64,000 bases of DNA from Ichthyosporea sp. XGB-2017a (lineage: Eukaryota; Opisthokonta; Ichthyosporea), in contig PDIM01000004.1 of NCBI GenBank assembly GCA_002811675.1, forward strand, positions 20,891 to 84,890, read 5' to 3'. The translations under genes were made by a program, and so were the position numbers. The stretch's first letter is position 1; each line of letters starts with the position of its first letter. This document shows positions 43,811-55,175 of this stretch, one piece after another. The notes beneath the pieces were generated by a model. That model saw nothing but the letters and a program-made list of their open reading frames with translations. It did not search any database and had not been told where the DNA came from.

Positions 43811-45847
43811 ATGGAAAGTACCCCTGAAAACTTTAGTGCTCCAAAACACGAGCACGACGAGTTTCTTCTATCAGTTAGTGGAAGTACCTACCAGGCATAT
43901 AGTTACAACGACAGCAGAAACATGGCTGTTGATGATCATAAGTACGGCAATGTGGATTTTGAAAATGCCCCAATGCCACCGGAACAAGCTGACGCCAGTC
44001 AGAATCCACCAGAAGGATTGCTTTTCAATAATGCAGCAAACCAAGTGACTCAAAGATCGTCTTCAGCCGAAGGAAGACCTGCAAGGCAGGTAGAGGACAA
44101 CGCTGTTCCCTCAAGAGTTTTGCATGTTCGAAATCTTGTTCCGGAAGCTACTGAGAATAATATTTTTGAGTTGGGCAAGAATTTTGGTACCGTCACAAAT
44201 TGCCTGATGCTCCAGGGAAAGGGCCAAGCCCTTTTAGAAATGGAAACCATTCAAGAGGCTACTGATGTGTTGCAATATTTTCAAGAGCACAGACCATTGG
44301 TGTGGTAAGTGTCCGAGTATATACTATCTTCATGTCACCTGCTAATCTATGTCTCATTCTCATTCGTTATTATATTTTTTGTTTTTCATATTATGTAGTG
44401 GCAAGCCTGTGTATGTTCAATTTTCAACACGTCCAGAGATCCGTGTTCAAAAACCTGGTCATAAACGAGGCGAGAATGATGGTCGCGAGCCGAATGCTAA
44501 CATTCCCCCCAGCAATATTCTTCTTGCCAGTATCCACAACATGCTCTATCCTATCGCAATTGATGTATTCCATACTCTTTTTTCTAAATTTGGTTTTGTG
44601 GAAAAGATTGTTACATTCAAGAAAAACAATATCCTTCAGGCCATGATTCAATACCCAAACGTGGTATGCGCTGCCTCTGCTCTGAAAGCTCTAAACAATC
44701 AGGACATTTATGATAATTGTTGTACTTTGCGAATTACCTATTCGACAACAAAAGAGCTGAATGTGAAGTATAACAATGACAGGAGCCGAGATTACACATC
44801 TCTTTATCAGGGCGCAGAAAATGGAGGTCAAGGTGCTCCCTCAAAAGTATCTCTAATGGAACAGTATTTTGGTGGAAATAATTTTGCTGGCAATCGCCAG
44901 TGGAGCAATAATAGCAGCATGTACTCTGAAGGAAACTATGGTGGAAATGACCACATGCACGGGCACCACCCTCATGAACGTGATATGGGAATGGACATGC
45001 CCCATCCTCAGATGGCAATGCATGGAGATATGTCTCATGATATGGGGCATGGGAAAAGAGGTAATGGAATGGACCATGGTCCCATGCATGGAGTAAAAAA
45101 TCACCCAAATTCGGCGAATGGCAAAAATTCTCAGAACTGTGTTCTTATTTGCAGCAATTTAAATGAAGAGAGGATTACGTGTGATTCTTTGTTTACTTTG
45201 TTTGGAGTCTACGCTGATGTTCAGAGAGTTAAAATTCTGTACAACAAAAAAGATACGGCTCTTATTCAGGTTGCAAACCCACAGCAAGCACAACTGGCCA
45301 TTAATCATTTGAATGGTGAAACGCTGTACGGGAAAGATCTTTATGTTAGTCTATCTCATCACTGCCAGGTATCCCTTCCCAGGGATGGTTCTGATGAGTC
45401 TTCAATGTTGAACAAGGACTTCAGCTTTTCTGCTCATCACAGATTCAGAGTTGCTGGCTCAAAAAATTATAAGAACATTGCTCCTCCAGGGGAAACCCTC
45501 CATCTATCAAATATTTCAGAAGAAGTGAGTGATGATGATATAACTCAAGAATTTTCTGCGTATGGGACGGTGACTGCTTTTCGCTTTTTTCCGTAAGTAT
45601 CTAATTACAAGTTGAAATGAAATGTTTTAAAAAATAATGCTTACATATTTCTTATATTTCGTTTCTATTGTTAAACAGGCCGTCGGCTACGAAATCTGGC
45701 TCGAAAAGAATGGCTCTTGTCAAAATGGGAAGTGTTCAAGAAGCTGTAGAGGCATTAATTGGAATGCACAATCATGTACTCTTTGGGCATGAACTGAAGG
45801 TTTCTTTCTCCAAAACACCGTACAAGGAATTGCACAATGCTGAGTAG
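43811..45847 (+). CDS. Polypyrimidine-tract-binding (PTB/hnRNP L-like) protein, four RRMs
   Basis: Exons 43811-44304, 44399-45592 and 45679-45847 (introns 94 and 86 nt, GTAAGT donors, phases 2 and 2) give 618 residues. RRM1 spans about 101-180 (VLHVRNL; GKPVYVQFS), RRM2 about 203-300 (with LNVKYNNDRSRDYT right after it, a PTB hallmark), RRM3 about 411-490 (VLICSNLNEE; VKILYNKKDTALIQV) and RRM4 about 529-610 (LHLSNIS; VKVSFSK-like end). PTB proteins bind pyrimidine-rich introns and repress or direct splicing in the nucleus. The N-terminal 100 residues are acidic and disordered. The linker between RRM2 and RRM3 (345-400) is unusually rich in Met, His and Gly. Both introns interrupt RRM coding. 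Orthology to PTB versus hnRNP L is not resolved. Confidence 0.93.
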
Positions 45848-46418
45848 GTTGGCATTCGAACCAAACTTATCCTCAACATAACTCCTATCACTATTGCCTT
45901 CCTTTTTTTATTCTTTATTTTTAATTTCGTCCATTACCTCCCATAAGAAAAACAAGCAAATACCGGAATAGAGCGCCTGTATCTCCTAGGTACTGAGTTT
46001 CTAAACTCTTTGTCTCTCTCGCTGTCTGTTTGCAATTCTGGTTACCACTTTCCTATTTCCCTTTTTACGTACATAGTTAAACTTTTTCTTTTGTTCCTGT
46101 TTCTTGTACCGTTAGTTGCTCATCTTGGACCCCTCATAGCTAGACTTGAGACCCTCCTGTTATTCCTGTATTTCCAATACCAATATAAGACTCCCAAAAG
46201 TATTTATTTCACTAGAGAACAGCACAAGTAAGAGAAGGCACTATTACGATATAGCATTATTATTACAATAAAGTTTGTTGGCGCACAATTCAGTTGCTTG
46301 CTTTGTTGTTTTTTTTTTGTTTGTTTCAATGTTTTGAATTTTCACAAACAAGAACCAAAAGACGAGTTAGAGAAGTACAAGCATTCAAAATATAAGCAGC
46401 CTAAATTCATATCTTCAT
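45848..46418. other. Short intergenic region between convergent genes
   Basis: 3' UTR of the PTB-like gene (AATAAAG near 46267) facing the 3' end of the HspBP1-like gene. T-rich. Nothing else seen. Confidence 0.55.
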
Positions 46419-47648
46419 CTACTCCGACATCATGTCCAGAAGCTCAAGTTCCTCCAGCAGGGCGTCAGCGTGAGAAGGGTAAGTTTTCTTTAAGAACCCT
46501 CGTTCCTCTTGGCATTTGGCCTTAAACACTTCCCTCTGGTTGCTCTCCATCGCATTGCACTCTTTAAACCTTAAGAGCAACCTCAGTAAAATTTCACGAC
46601 AGGTAAGCATCACCCCCAACAAAGAGCTTTCCTGCGCACGAACACAGTCATACATTTTCCCAAAAATGTTATCAACATTGGCCAGTAACTCCTGGCTTAA
46701 AATCGATGGTTGTTGCAGAGAGAGATTCTTTAAAAGAACCAAAGATTTTGTAAGCATCTTGACTACTTCTACAGAATTCCCCTCCCCGCCCATTCTGTCT
46801 ACATATTGGTTCGTCAGCGAACCGACAATATCATTACCCTTCAGGGCAATAAATGTTGCAGAAGTGTCGGCATTTTCCTGAATAATACTCGACAAAGCAT
46901 ACAGGGCTTTGAGCATTACAGTTTCAGACCCCTCCTTTGAAACATTGGCCCTTAGTATAGCCAACAAGCTCGGCAACAGCTACACCAACGAACACACATT
47001 CACCCATTAGTGCCCATATCAAGCATAGAACACGGAACACCATACAAACGAACTATAGCTTACCTCTTGACATTCTAATTGCATCTTTTCGTCGTTTGAA
47101 GCTGAAATGGCGATAACCTCGCATGCTAGTGATATTACTGTTGTTTGTGATTTCCCTTCCTTTTCAGAAAACTTTTTCAAAAGAATTCGAAAGACTGAAA
47201 TCCAATCAAAGTTTTTCAAATTCATGGCATTATCGATATTGTCCACCACTTCACACAGACGTTGAAGTGAATTGATAACATCGCTATCGCTGGACACTTC
47301 TTCGGCTGAAATCTGACTGCCTTCTACACTCATCAAAGGGTGATTCTTAACTACCTCAAAACAAGCTTTGACCAAATCCATTTCGTCCATTGTGAACGCT
47401 TTCATTGCATTCTCAAAAAAGGCACGTTTCTACAGCACACAGATAGTTATATGGCTAGTAAGTAAAACAAACCTTCGAAAATGTTATCTTCAACACGGTT
47501 AGTTGATTCTCACCTCTTCATCAATCCCCATAGTAGCCGTTTCATTGACATCCACTCCCTGTTTAATCGTCCATTGCAGAAGACCCTTCAAGTCCTTTCC
47601 TGCAAAGGGGTTTTCCTCCCCACCACCTCCATTGTGACCATCGGACAT
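46419..47648 (-). CDS. HspBP1/Fes1-type Hsp70 nucleotide exchange factor
   Basis: Exons 47514-47648, 47064-47429 and 46419-46979, with two 84-nt phase-0 introns, give 353 residues. The N-terminus (DLKGLLQWTIKQG) matches the Fes1 N-terminal lobe. Residues about 70-130 carry the LCEVVDNIDNAMNLKNF motif characteristic of HspBP1/Fes1, and the armadillo-type repeats continue to about residue 310 (MLKALYALSSIIQEN; SLVLLKNLSL). The C-terminal helix is acidic and basic mixed. The family releases ADP from cytosolic Hsp70 and directs misfolded clients to degradation. A short exon 1 holding only the N-lobe fits a real start at 47648. It is transcribed away from Ric8, with starts about 400 bp apart. Length agrees with human HspBP1 (about 360). 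Confidence 0.9.
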
Positions 47649-48045
47649 TATTCCTCACTATTATTCCTCACTCAATCAACCAACACTGCACTCCCCTTGT
47701 CTCCCTCGACTGGCTACAATTACCAAACACAACACAACAATGACAAACAAATCAAGCAGGCGAGTACCAGCACACACAGCACGCGTACTCTCCGTCTAGA
47801 GTCTAGAGACCTCATTATTATAACCCGCTATAAGGCCTGACGGCTGACCCCTCCAACCCTTCTCCTCCTCCCCCTGTTTGCAGCCCTTCCTGCTAGCTGG
47901 CCTCGCTTGATTTCCCTCTTCCCTCTACCGCTGTAGATCCCGCAGTGAAGTTGCCCCGACGAGTAGCCCCACCAGAGTGTGAAGTGGCATAAACGATATA
48001 GACTTAGAGACGTGACTGTGTAACACATTGCTGAATACTGAAACA
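47649..48045. promoter_or_regulatory. Bidirectional 5' region, HspBP1-like and Ric8 genes
   Basis: 397 bp separate two divergent ATGs (47648 -, 48046 +), so this stretch must hold both promoters and leaders. It is CT-rich on the plus strand. No clear TATA box was identified. Confidence 0.45.
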
Positions 48046-49614
48046 ATGAAGGGAGATGTAAAAATGGAGAAGTTAATGTCGGTGTTAGCCGGGGATGGGG
48101 AGTTATCACAGGCAGGGGCTCTTGAACTGTCAAGCTATGTGACGGCGATAGCACAGACTTTTAGCTGGCCTGATGTGGAGCAGAAGCATAGATGCATAAG
48201 TATCCTTGTCGATATTATAGCAAACCATGGCGCCAATAGTGAAGCTGCTGCTGCTGTGAGTGCATGTTTAAAGATTCTCACATTCTTCTGTAGGGAAAAA
48301 TCTGGCTTGGAGAAGCTTCAGAGTAGTGAAGGATTGCAGCTTCTTATGGGTGCTGTGCTGGAACACAGTGAGGATTCGAGTGGCAATGATGTGAGTCTTG
48401 AAGCTATTAAGTGCTTAAACAATCTGCTTTTCGCAAATAGTGCCACCACGGCGTCGTTTGTTTCAGTCAAAGGGCCTCAGCGAATACTTGAGATTATTAG
48501 AAAGAGGGTGATTGAGGAAACAAGGGATGGACCTCCTTTGCTGGCAGACGGTGCTATATATTTTGCGTGCAGGTTGATGTTTATTGTGGCTGCGAGCCAA
48601 GGCGAATGTGTGCGAGAACTGACCGCTCCTGAGCATTTAAATGATTTCGTTGATTTGATAGGGGTTCTATGTGCAAGACCGGAAGCACTGTTATCCCAGG
48701 GGAGAAAGAGCTCTCCTAGGGCTCGCAAGGTTTTTGATAGCTCTACGCCGTTGCCCCCTGTGTCCATGGCCCTTATTGAAGCTTTGAAATGCCTTTATTG
48801 CATAATGGCTATGGGAAGTGGCGGTATCGAAGACTCCAGAAAGTGTAAAGTATTTGAGAAGCTCTCTGCACCTCTCAACAGCCTTGTCACATCTTCAACC
48901 CACTTGTACTGGGTAAATGTGATCCATTTGCTGACAGTAGCTCCATTTTCTATTCGTTATTTGTTTGCTGGTGAAACAGATGATGGCATATCGTCTTTTG
49001 CGATGAATTGTGTGGACTTTTATGACCACCAATGCAACTCTTCTGAAAATCAAATGGAAGGTACTGTTCCTATTTTGAGTGTCATGAGGGATTTTTCGAA
49101 AGCATGTAGACCCTACAGGAAAACACTCAGAAATATCATCTTTCCTCACCAAAAAGATGTCAAGCGACGGCCTGAAGAGAGAAAAAACCGTGGTGCGCCA
49201 TTCGTGAAAAGCATGACTTCATCCACGCTGGAGATAAAGCTGGTTGCAACAGACTTACTCTTCGTTTTGTGTAAAGAAGATGCAAATGTGCTTGTAAGGA
49301 GGACTGGATTTGGAAATGCTGCAGGCTTTCTTGCAGAGCATGGGCTTTTGTCACCGGCCCAAGAAATTGACACCCAGAGTGGCGAGGGAAACTATTCTGA
49401 TGCGTCAATGGAATCCGAGGATGGGGGTGAGGGAGACATGAATCCAGTGACTGCGTGTACCTCCAAACCAGATGAAGAAAATCAAGAAATGACTTACGAA
49501 GAAAAGGAGGCGGAGGCTCAGAAAGTTATGGACATGCTTGAGAGGCTGGAATCTCTCGGTGTCATGCGCGCTGTAGCCTTAGACGAGAATAATAACATTA
49601 AGGAACTGAAGTAG
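48046..49614 (+). CDS. RIC8: Ric8/synembryn, chaperone and GEF for G-protein alpha subunits
   Basis: An intronless 522-residue protein from ATG 48046. It consists of armadillo-like helical repeats with Ric8 landmarks: EAIKCLNNLLFANSATTASF (about 130-150), the long helix containing VLSVMRDFSKACRPYRKTLR, the KDVKRRPEE segment, and the strongly conserved VATDLLFVLCKEDA followed by TGFGNAAGFLAEHGLLS (about 400-440). The tail is acidic (Asp/Glu-rich), as in other Ric8 proteins, whose C-terminus binds and folds G-alpha. The protein acts at the inner plasma membrane and in the cytosol. Its presence implies heterotrimeric G-protein signalling in this organism; Ric8 is known from opisthokonts and amoebozoans but absent from plants. 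An in-frame TTG upstream is disregarded. AATAAATAAA follows at 49660. Confidence 0.93.
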   Translation: MKGDVKMEKLMSVLAGDGELSQAGALELSSYVTAIAQTFSWPDVEQKHRCISILVDIIANHGANSEAAAAVSACLKILTFFCREKSGLEKLQSSEGLQLLMGAVLEHSEDSSGNDVSLEAIKCLNNLLFANSATTASFVSVKGPQRILEIIRKRVIEETRDGPPLLADGAIYFACRLMFIVAASQGECVRELTAPEHLNDFVDLIGVLCARPEALLSQGRKSSPRARKVFDSSTPLPPVSMALIEALKCLYCIMAMGSGGIEDSRKCKVFEKLSAPLNSLVTSSTHLYWVNVIHLLTVAPFSIRYLFAGETDDGISSFAMNCVDFYDHQCNSSENQMEGTVPILSVMRDFSKACRPYRKTLRNIIFPHQKDVKRRPEERKNRGAPFVKSMTSSTLEIKLVATDLLFVLCKEDANVLVRRTGFGNAAGFLAEHGLLSPAQEIDTQSGEGNYSDASMESEDGGEGDMNPVTACTSKPDEENQEMTYEEKEAEAQKVMDMLERLESLGVMRAVALDENNNIKELK

Positions 49615-50155
49615 AATGTGCACAGCACACCAGATGGCTGACATACACTATTGTATCAATAAATAAAAGTAGACTGCTTGCGCCACCGCTCCATATTCTT
49701 ATCGCGAATCGCGATACGCCATCTATGAAGCACGCAATTCAGAACCGAATAGCGAACAATCAAAGCACACGAGACCATAGAAGGATGTTCTTGGCTTGTG
49801 CTAAACTTGAAAGAAATGAATGAACCTTCTGTGCAAAGCATTTCCTCGTTCATGTATCACTTATAAATCACTTGCATCCATGTCAAGGACCCCCTCTAAC
49901 TCCCAAGTCCCTGGGCCCTAACCCTTCTGCCCTGCTGGTACGTAAGGAGCGGCGGTAACTCAGCTTCCTCTCCCTAACGTGTTGCATTTTTGCATAATGT
50001 TGGATTTGTTCGGGAAGTGTCTCCTATAGATTGTGTTTTTTTTTTTTCTTTTCTTTTTTGCGTTTGGTAATCTTTCCTTGTTCTTTATTTGAAAACCAAT
50101 AGTGGATATTTATTACGCCCTTTCTACTACATCAACCCTTCTTTATGTTTGAGTC
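49615..50155. other. Intergenic, Ric8 3' flank and OSCA 5' flank
   Basis: Contains the Ric8 AATAAA signals (about 49660), T-rich runs at 50040-50065, and no coding frame with support. Confidence 0.5.
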
Positions 50156-52666
50156 ATGTCAAAGTGTTTGAATACCACATATAACCCCCAAGCAGGGCGA
50201 ATGGATTTATCTGATGGCGGTATTATGTTTTCCCTACAGCTGAGTTTGCTTGTTTACTTCATAGCATTGCTTACCTTTTGGATATTAAGAAGATCTTCGC
50301 GACACTCTACTGCCGCACCGGAGATGGAAGTTCCAGGTCTATCTGGGTCTTCTTCTTCAAGTCATATGGGGTTGAGTGAGGAAGACAGTCTCCTGCCTAG
50401 GTCTGGGCAAGCATCAGGCGGGATGAGCGAGGAAATAGAGCATCGAAGAGGATGGTTTGAGGCTCGTGGCTCTGCAGAGTACACTCCTTCGTCATCACCC
50501 GTGCGGGATGGGGCTGTAGAGGGCAGGGAACAAGATGAATTTGCTCGTGACAATAGCCAAACTCGCATTGATGGAAGCTCAGGAGCAAAGCTTCCGTCCA
50601 CAGGACCACAATCGTCTTCAGGCTGCTGTAGTGCACCATTTGGACTGTTTGGCTGGATGGGTGCGACCCTAAGAATATCTGATGCTGAGATTCAGACAAA
50701 ATGTGGTGTAGACGCCGTTCTTTATTTAAAATTTCAAGTGATTCTAATGCAGCTAACGGGGATCATGACATTGTTTTCGGTGGGCCTCATTATCCCATTG
50801 AATGTGTCTGGTGGGGAGCACTATCATAACATGGCTTCAACCACCATCACAAATCTGAATCCAACTAGCTGGAAAATGTGGGTGCAAACTGGTTTCTTCA
50901 TTCTTTACTCTGTTCTCGGATGGCTTTTTTTTACAAACTTTATCAGGATAGTTGGTCGAATATATACCAATTCGACGAAGAAAACATTACCCACTACTTT
51001 GATGATTTCAAACATGCCAACGACGGTTTGTGATCCTGATCTTGTGCGAAAACATTTCGAGTCTCTCTACCGAGGTGTGGAAATTGCAGATGTCCGTCTT
51101 GTTCCCGACGTTGACAGATTGAGTGTCCTCCATCAAAAGAAAATACAAGCTGAGCATAAACTTGAACGGTATGAAACGATATTCTCTCACACTGGAAGAA
51201 GACCTCAAATTAACATCAGTTCACCCATGAACTGGTGTGACGGGAATTGGGCGTGCTGCTTTTGCTGCTGTACTGCCCTTTGTGGAAAGCGGGTAGACGC
51301 TATTGAGTATTATGACGATCGAAGCGAACACTACTGTCGCAAATTTGAGGCAATACTTGATAAAGAATTGGAATTAATTGGAGTTGCTTTCGTGACTTTT
51401 AAGCATCGTGCAGATTTTCTCAGAGCGTATCGTGATAGCCATTCCAGTGTGCCTAGAATTTCACACCTGTCTTCTCATTTGGGTTCGGACCAATGGATTG
51501 TCAGTGTCGCCCCAGCTCCTACTGATGTTGTTTGGACTCATTTGAAAGATGACCATGTATACTGGTATGCACGCTTCTTTTTGGTGAATTTTATGTTACT
51601 TATTGTACTGTTATTTTGGACCACTCCTGTTGCCATTCTATCAGCTTTGGGCCCCCTCAAGCAAGCGGACATTTTTAGTGGCGTGTCACAGTATATTGCA
51701 AAAAGTCCCTTTCTAACAGCCTACCTTCCCACCTTGATGATGTGGCTTCTTACTTTGCTCTTGCCATGGATTGTCGCTGCTTCGTCACTTCTGGAATTTC
51801 ACCACGCTAAATCGCGAATGGAGCTCTCTGTTGTGCGCAAAAGCTATGCTTATTACATACTTAATGTTATCATTCTCCCTTCCTTCTTTATGACAAGTGT
51901 GGATGCAATCCTCAGACTTTCAAAAGACAAGGAAGAATTTATTGGAAAATTTGAGTGTGTCTTTTTAGCAAATAATGGGGCCTTTTTCGTAAACTATCTA
52001 ATCATTGCCTCATTTATTGGTAACTCATTTGAACTGCTAAGACTTCCTGAAATTATCTTGTTCAAAATATATTCTTTTGGGGCCTATACAGCCAAGGAAA
52101 AGTTTGAAGCTTTTAAGAGTGCGTCATTTTCGTTTTATTATGGACGTGAATATTCTTATTTACTCTGTATTTTTTGTATGGTAATGGTTTTTAGCACCAC
52201 GTGTCCATTGGTCGTTCCTGGTGGATTCGTTTACTTCACAGTAAAGCATGTCGTAGACAAGTACAATTTGTACAACGTTCGACTTCATGAGTACGAGAGC
52301 GATGGGTCAATTGTCAATACTGTATCAAACCAATATTTGACCTCCATGCTTGTCTCCCAGATTATGTTTCTCGGGCTTTATACTGCGAAGTTGGGGTCTG
52401 ATAGCCTCCAAACATTCCTTGTGGCATGTGTTGTTGTCCTCAATGCTTTGTTTATGATTGGCAAGCGATTTAAACTGAAAAAAATTAACGCGTATGATGA
52501 AGAAATTGCACACGCGGATGGTGATGCTACCCCATTAGACCCTGAAAGTGATCCATTGAATGACTCCCAGCCGCCAGCACAACACACACCGTACCTCCCT
52601 TCCATTTTGCAAGACTATAGAACGTTGAATAACCCAAGCTCCTCTAGCCGGGGTGCTATTTCATAA
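50156..52666 (+). CDS. OSCA/TMEM63 (CSC1-like) mechanosensitive cation channel
   Basis: 836 residues, intronless. A hydrophobic segment at about 24-45 (TM0) is followed by an unusually long Ser-rich loop (46-165), then two membrane segments near 195-215 and 243-265. The cytosolic RRM-like domain of the family follows (about 281-460, starting TLMISNMPTTV, with a CCFCCCTALCG cysteine cluster near 365). The pore-forming bundle (about 474-770, eight or so helices) contains the family-typical IILPSFFMTSVDA and PGGFVYFTVKHVVDKYNLYNV. OSCA/TMEM63 channels open under membrane tension and conduct Ca2+. The C-terminal tail is short, polar and Asp/Ser-rich. Extra length over many relatives is in the first loop. 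The cysteine cluster could be palmitoylated, as inferred for animal TMEM63. The assignment is secure from the paired cytosolic and pore motifs. Confidence 0.93.
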   Translation: MSKCLNTTYNPQAGRMDLSDGGIMFSLQLSLLVYFIALLTFWILRRSSRHSTAAPEMEVPGLSGSSSSSHMGLSEEDSLLPRSGQASGGMSEEIEHRRGWFEARGSAEYTPSSSPVRDGAVEGREQDEFARDNSQTRIDGSSGAKLPSTGPQSSSGCCSAPFGLFGWMGATLRISDAEIQTKCGVDAVLYLKFQVILMQLTGIMTLFSVGLIIPLNVSGGEHYHNMASTTITNLNPTSWKMWVQTGFFILYSVLGWLFFTNFIRIVGRIYTNSTKKTLPTTLMISNMPTTVCDPDLVRKHFESLYRGVEIADVRLVPDVDRLSVLHQKKIQAEHKLERYETIFSHTGRRPQINISSPMNWCDGNWACCFCCCTALCGKRVDAIEYYDDRSEHYCRKFEAILDKELELIGVAFVTFKHRADFLRAYRDSHSSVPRISHLSSHLGSDQWIVSVAPAPTDVVWTHLKDDHVYWYARFFLVNFMLLIVLLFWTTPVAILSALGPLKQADIFSGVSQYIAKSPFLTAYLPTLMMWLLTLLLPWIVAASSLLEFHHAKSRMELSVVRKSYAYYILNVIILPSFFMTSVDAILRLSKDKEEFIGKFECVFLANNGAFFVNYLIIASFIGNSFELLRLPEIILFKIYSFGAYTAKEKFEAFKSASFSFYYGREYSYLLCIFCMVMVFSTTCPLVVPGGFVYFTVKHVVDKYNLYNVRLHEYESDGSIVNTVSNQYLTSMLVSQIMFLGLYTAKLGSDSLQTFLVACVVVLNALFMIGKRFKLKKINAYDEEIAHADGDATPLDPESDPLNDSQPPAQHTPYLPSILQDYRTLNNPSSSSRGAIS

Positions 52667-53130
52667 CGCTGTTTCCATAAAGAACATAGCGTTCCTCAAG
52701 ACACACTGGATGTGTCTGAAATACAGGGTTAATATTTATTTTAAACCAAAATAAAAAACTGTCTCCGTTGCAAAATGGCGGGAAAGGGTGAATGGAATGC
52801 AGTGTGTTCGAATTCTGTGATCGAGTTATCTATGGGAATCCCCCATACATAAGGGCTATTGTTTTGACCCTACCCCTACACCTCAATCCCCTATTATTTG
52901 TTATACCCTAGGCCCCCCTCCTCTGGTCCTCGCTCCTTGGGTCCTCCCTGCAGTGTTTTCCTCCTCCTCCTCCTCCTGGGTGCACCTACTCCAAGCTAAG
53001 TCTGAGTCCTGGATCCCATTGCATTGCATTGATCATTGATTAAGTGAAGCAAGCCTTTACTCCTCCACCTGGGAACCACTCACTCACACAGACACCCAAG
53101 GAGCTCTTTATTATCCCACAAACCAAAATC
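52667..53130. other. Intergenic, OSCA 3' flank and CENP-C 5' flank
   Basis: AATAAAA lies near 52750. CT-rich sequence at 52860-52980 precedes the CENP-C start. No gene seen. Confidence 0.5.
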
Positions 53131-55175
53131 ATGCCCACAAGTGTAAGTTCGTGCTCAAGGGGATTATTCTCTGTTCTCGTTTGTAGCAGTGTTGCTAACT
53201 TTGTTTTGTTCTCTTTTTGTAGAGTGAAAAAAGGGCTACGCGAAGATCTGGGGCCGCTTTTCTTGATGTTGGCCTCGTTGGTCGGAAAACTGGTGTAAAA
53301 CTGAATCGAACTGTGTTAAAAGACGATGACGAAATGGACAATGTGGATGACTTTTTTGTCGTAACGGGTGACGAAAAGTACGATCGTAGCAAAAGTAATT
53401 CGGAGCGAAACTATATGTATTTTACGGGTGCTGAAGAACCAAAAATAGCGACACCGAAAGCTAGTGTCAAAACCGCCGAAAAGAACAAGAAAGATTCTGG
53501 TCGCCTAAGAAGATCTCGTTCGAGTAGCGAAATCGAAGTAAGCGACTCAAAAGTTGAAAAAGAATACGAGGGCGAGGTGAGAAATGCATGGTGGAAAGAA
53601 TCGGAAGCTGTGGACAGTACTGAAACTATAGAAAGAGCAGAATCCCCACTAGTGAACAACTACGAGGCTGATCTTGACGCGGACATTGACGCGCAGGCTT
53701 TTTTTCGCTTTGACGCTCTTGACGATAGCAATGTAAACGCCCCAGGGAAAACTTCGGTCGCAACTGCGGAGACAACGCAAGCTGAGTTGCCTGAGGAAAG
53801 CCGCACGGGTTCTTTGAAAGCCACCCCATTGTCAAAGAAGCGTGAAAAGTCATGGACGCCAAAACCCAGTGAAAGCAGAAGGAAGGCAAATGAGGATGCA
53901 ATACCAGAAAGCGAAGATACCGGTAGCCCTGTGAAAACTACAAAACGACAGGGCAAGCGATCAAAACAAGTGATAGAAGACCAACAGAGTGACGTAGATA
54001 AAGCAGACGAAAATGAAGGCGGAAAGCAAAGACGAGGAAGATCAACATCAAGGCACTTAAATGATGATGATAACACTTGTGAGGAAAGTACTGATAAACC
54101 AAAACCAACGAAGAAAAAGAGGGGCCGTACTGACAAAGAGGATGAAAAGGATGATACTGGAGCCTCTGCGAAAAGCTCAAAAAGGAAACCTTTAAAGCGC
54201 AAAACAATTTCAGAAAAGTCTTATGAAGAAAGCGAGCCCGAGGTGGATTTGGGCAATGTCTATGAAATTCCTGTAACTTTGGAAAAAGGAAAAAGCGCGA
54301 AACAGAAGTCAAAGAAATCTAGTAAAATTGGTGAAATTGGCTCGAAATCGCCTGGCTCTCCAATATCTAATAGAAGAGGCCGAAAAAGGACGGTGAAAGG
54401 CTATGAAGAAATCGTCCACGATGAGCACAATGAAAGTGAAGTCGGGCCTCCAGGTGGAGTTAGGAAAAGTATGCGCACTAAACGTAAGCCTTTGGCCTAT
54501 TGGAGATGCGAACGTTTGGTGACTGACCTTCAAGGTGTGAAAAGTGTTGTGACCGTCCCCGAAGATGAAAACTGTCTTGATGCTGCCTTGAAGGGCAGTA
54601 AGCGAAAGAGAGCGAGAAAGCCGAGAGCATCAAAAGCCAAACCGTCAAAAAAAGGCAGTGAAGACGAGGACAATAGTGATGAAGACTTGTCTTCTGATGA
54701 AAAGCCCCTCACTGCTTCAAATTTCCCACAAATGAATGGCATAATAATCCCTGAACTTCCTGATGTTGGGCTTTTGAAAAAACATCAATACGCAAAGATT
54801 GATAAGCTTGAAGTGCAGACTCATGACGAAGATGGAAATGAACTTAGTAAATGCACCGTGTTCACAACAATAGATACCTGCAAAGGCAAGGTAAGAGGAG
54901 ATGTGGAAGTGGGAAGAAGCTTTGGACTAAAGGATGTTTTTTCTTCTGGGGTCTTATACCTGAAACCTGATGGTTGCAAGCAAATGCAGAATACAAAAAG
55001 TCAGTGGCTTTTGCTTTTCCCCATAGATGGTGTATGTTCTGTTACAGCGGAAGAGGAAACGTTTACTGTCGCTTCTGGCTGTCACGTGAGAATTCCTCCG
55101 TTTACGAATTACTCCATTCAGAACTTATCGGAAGATGTAGAAGCACGCTTTCACTTCTGTGGCATTAAAGAATAA
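53131..55175 (+). CDS. CENPC: CENP-C/Mif2 inner kinetochore protein
   Basis: Exon 1 is only 12 nt (53131-53142, ATG plus three codons). An 80-nt intron (53143-53222, GTAAGT...TTTGTAG) leads to exon 2 (53223-55175); total 654 residues. The N-terminus has VGLVGRKTG and EMDNVDDFF, the Mif2 N-terminal motif known in yeast to contact the Mis12 complex. A long acidic and basic disordered region follows. The CENP-C motif at about 420-437 (MRTKRKPLAYWRCERLV) grips the CENP-A nucleosome. A C-terminal cupin dimerisation domain spans about 565-650 (SSGVLYLKPDG; WLLLFPIDGVCSV; HVRIPPFTNYSIQN). All three diagnostic parts are present, so the gene looks complete and functional at centromeres. It is an informative marker of CENP-A-based kinetochores. 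Confidence 0.96.
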
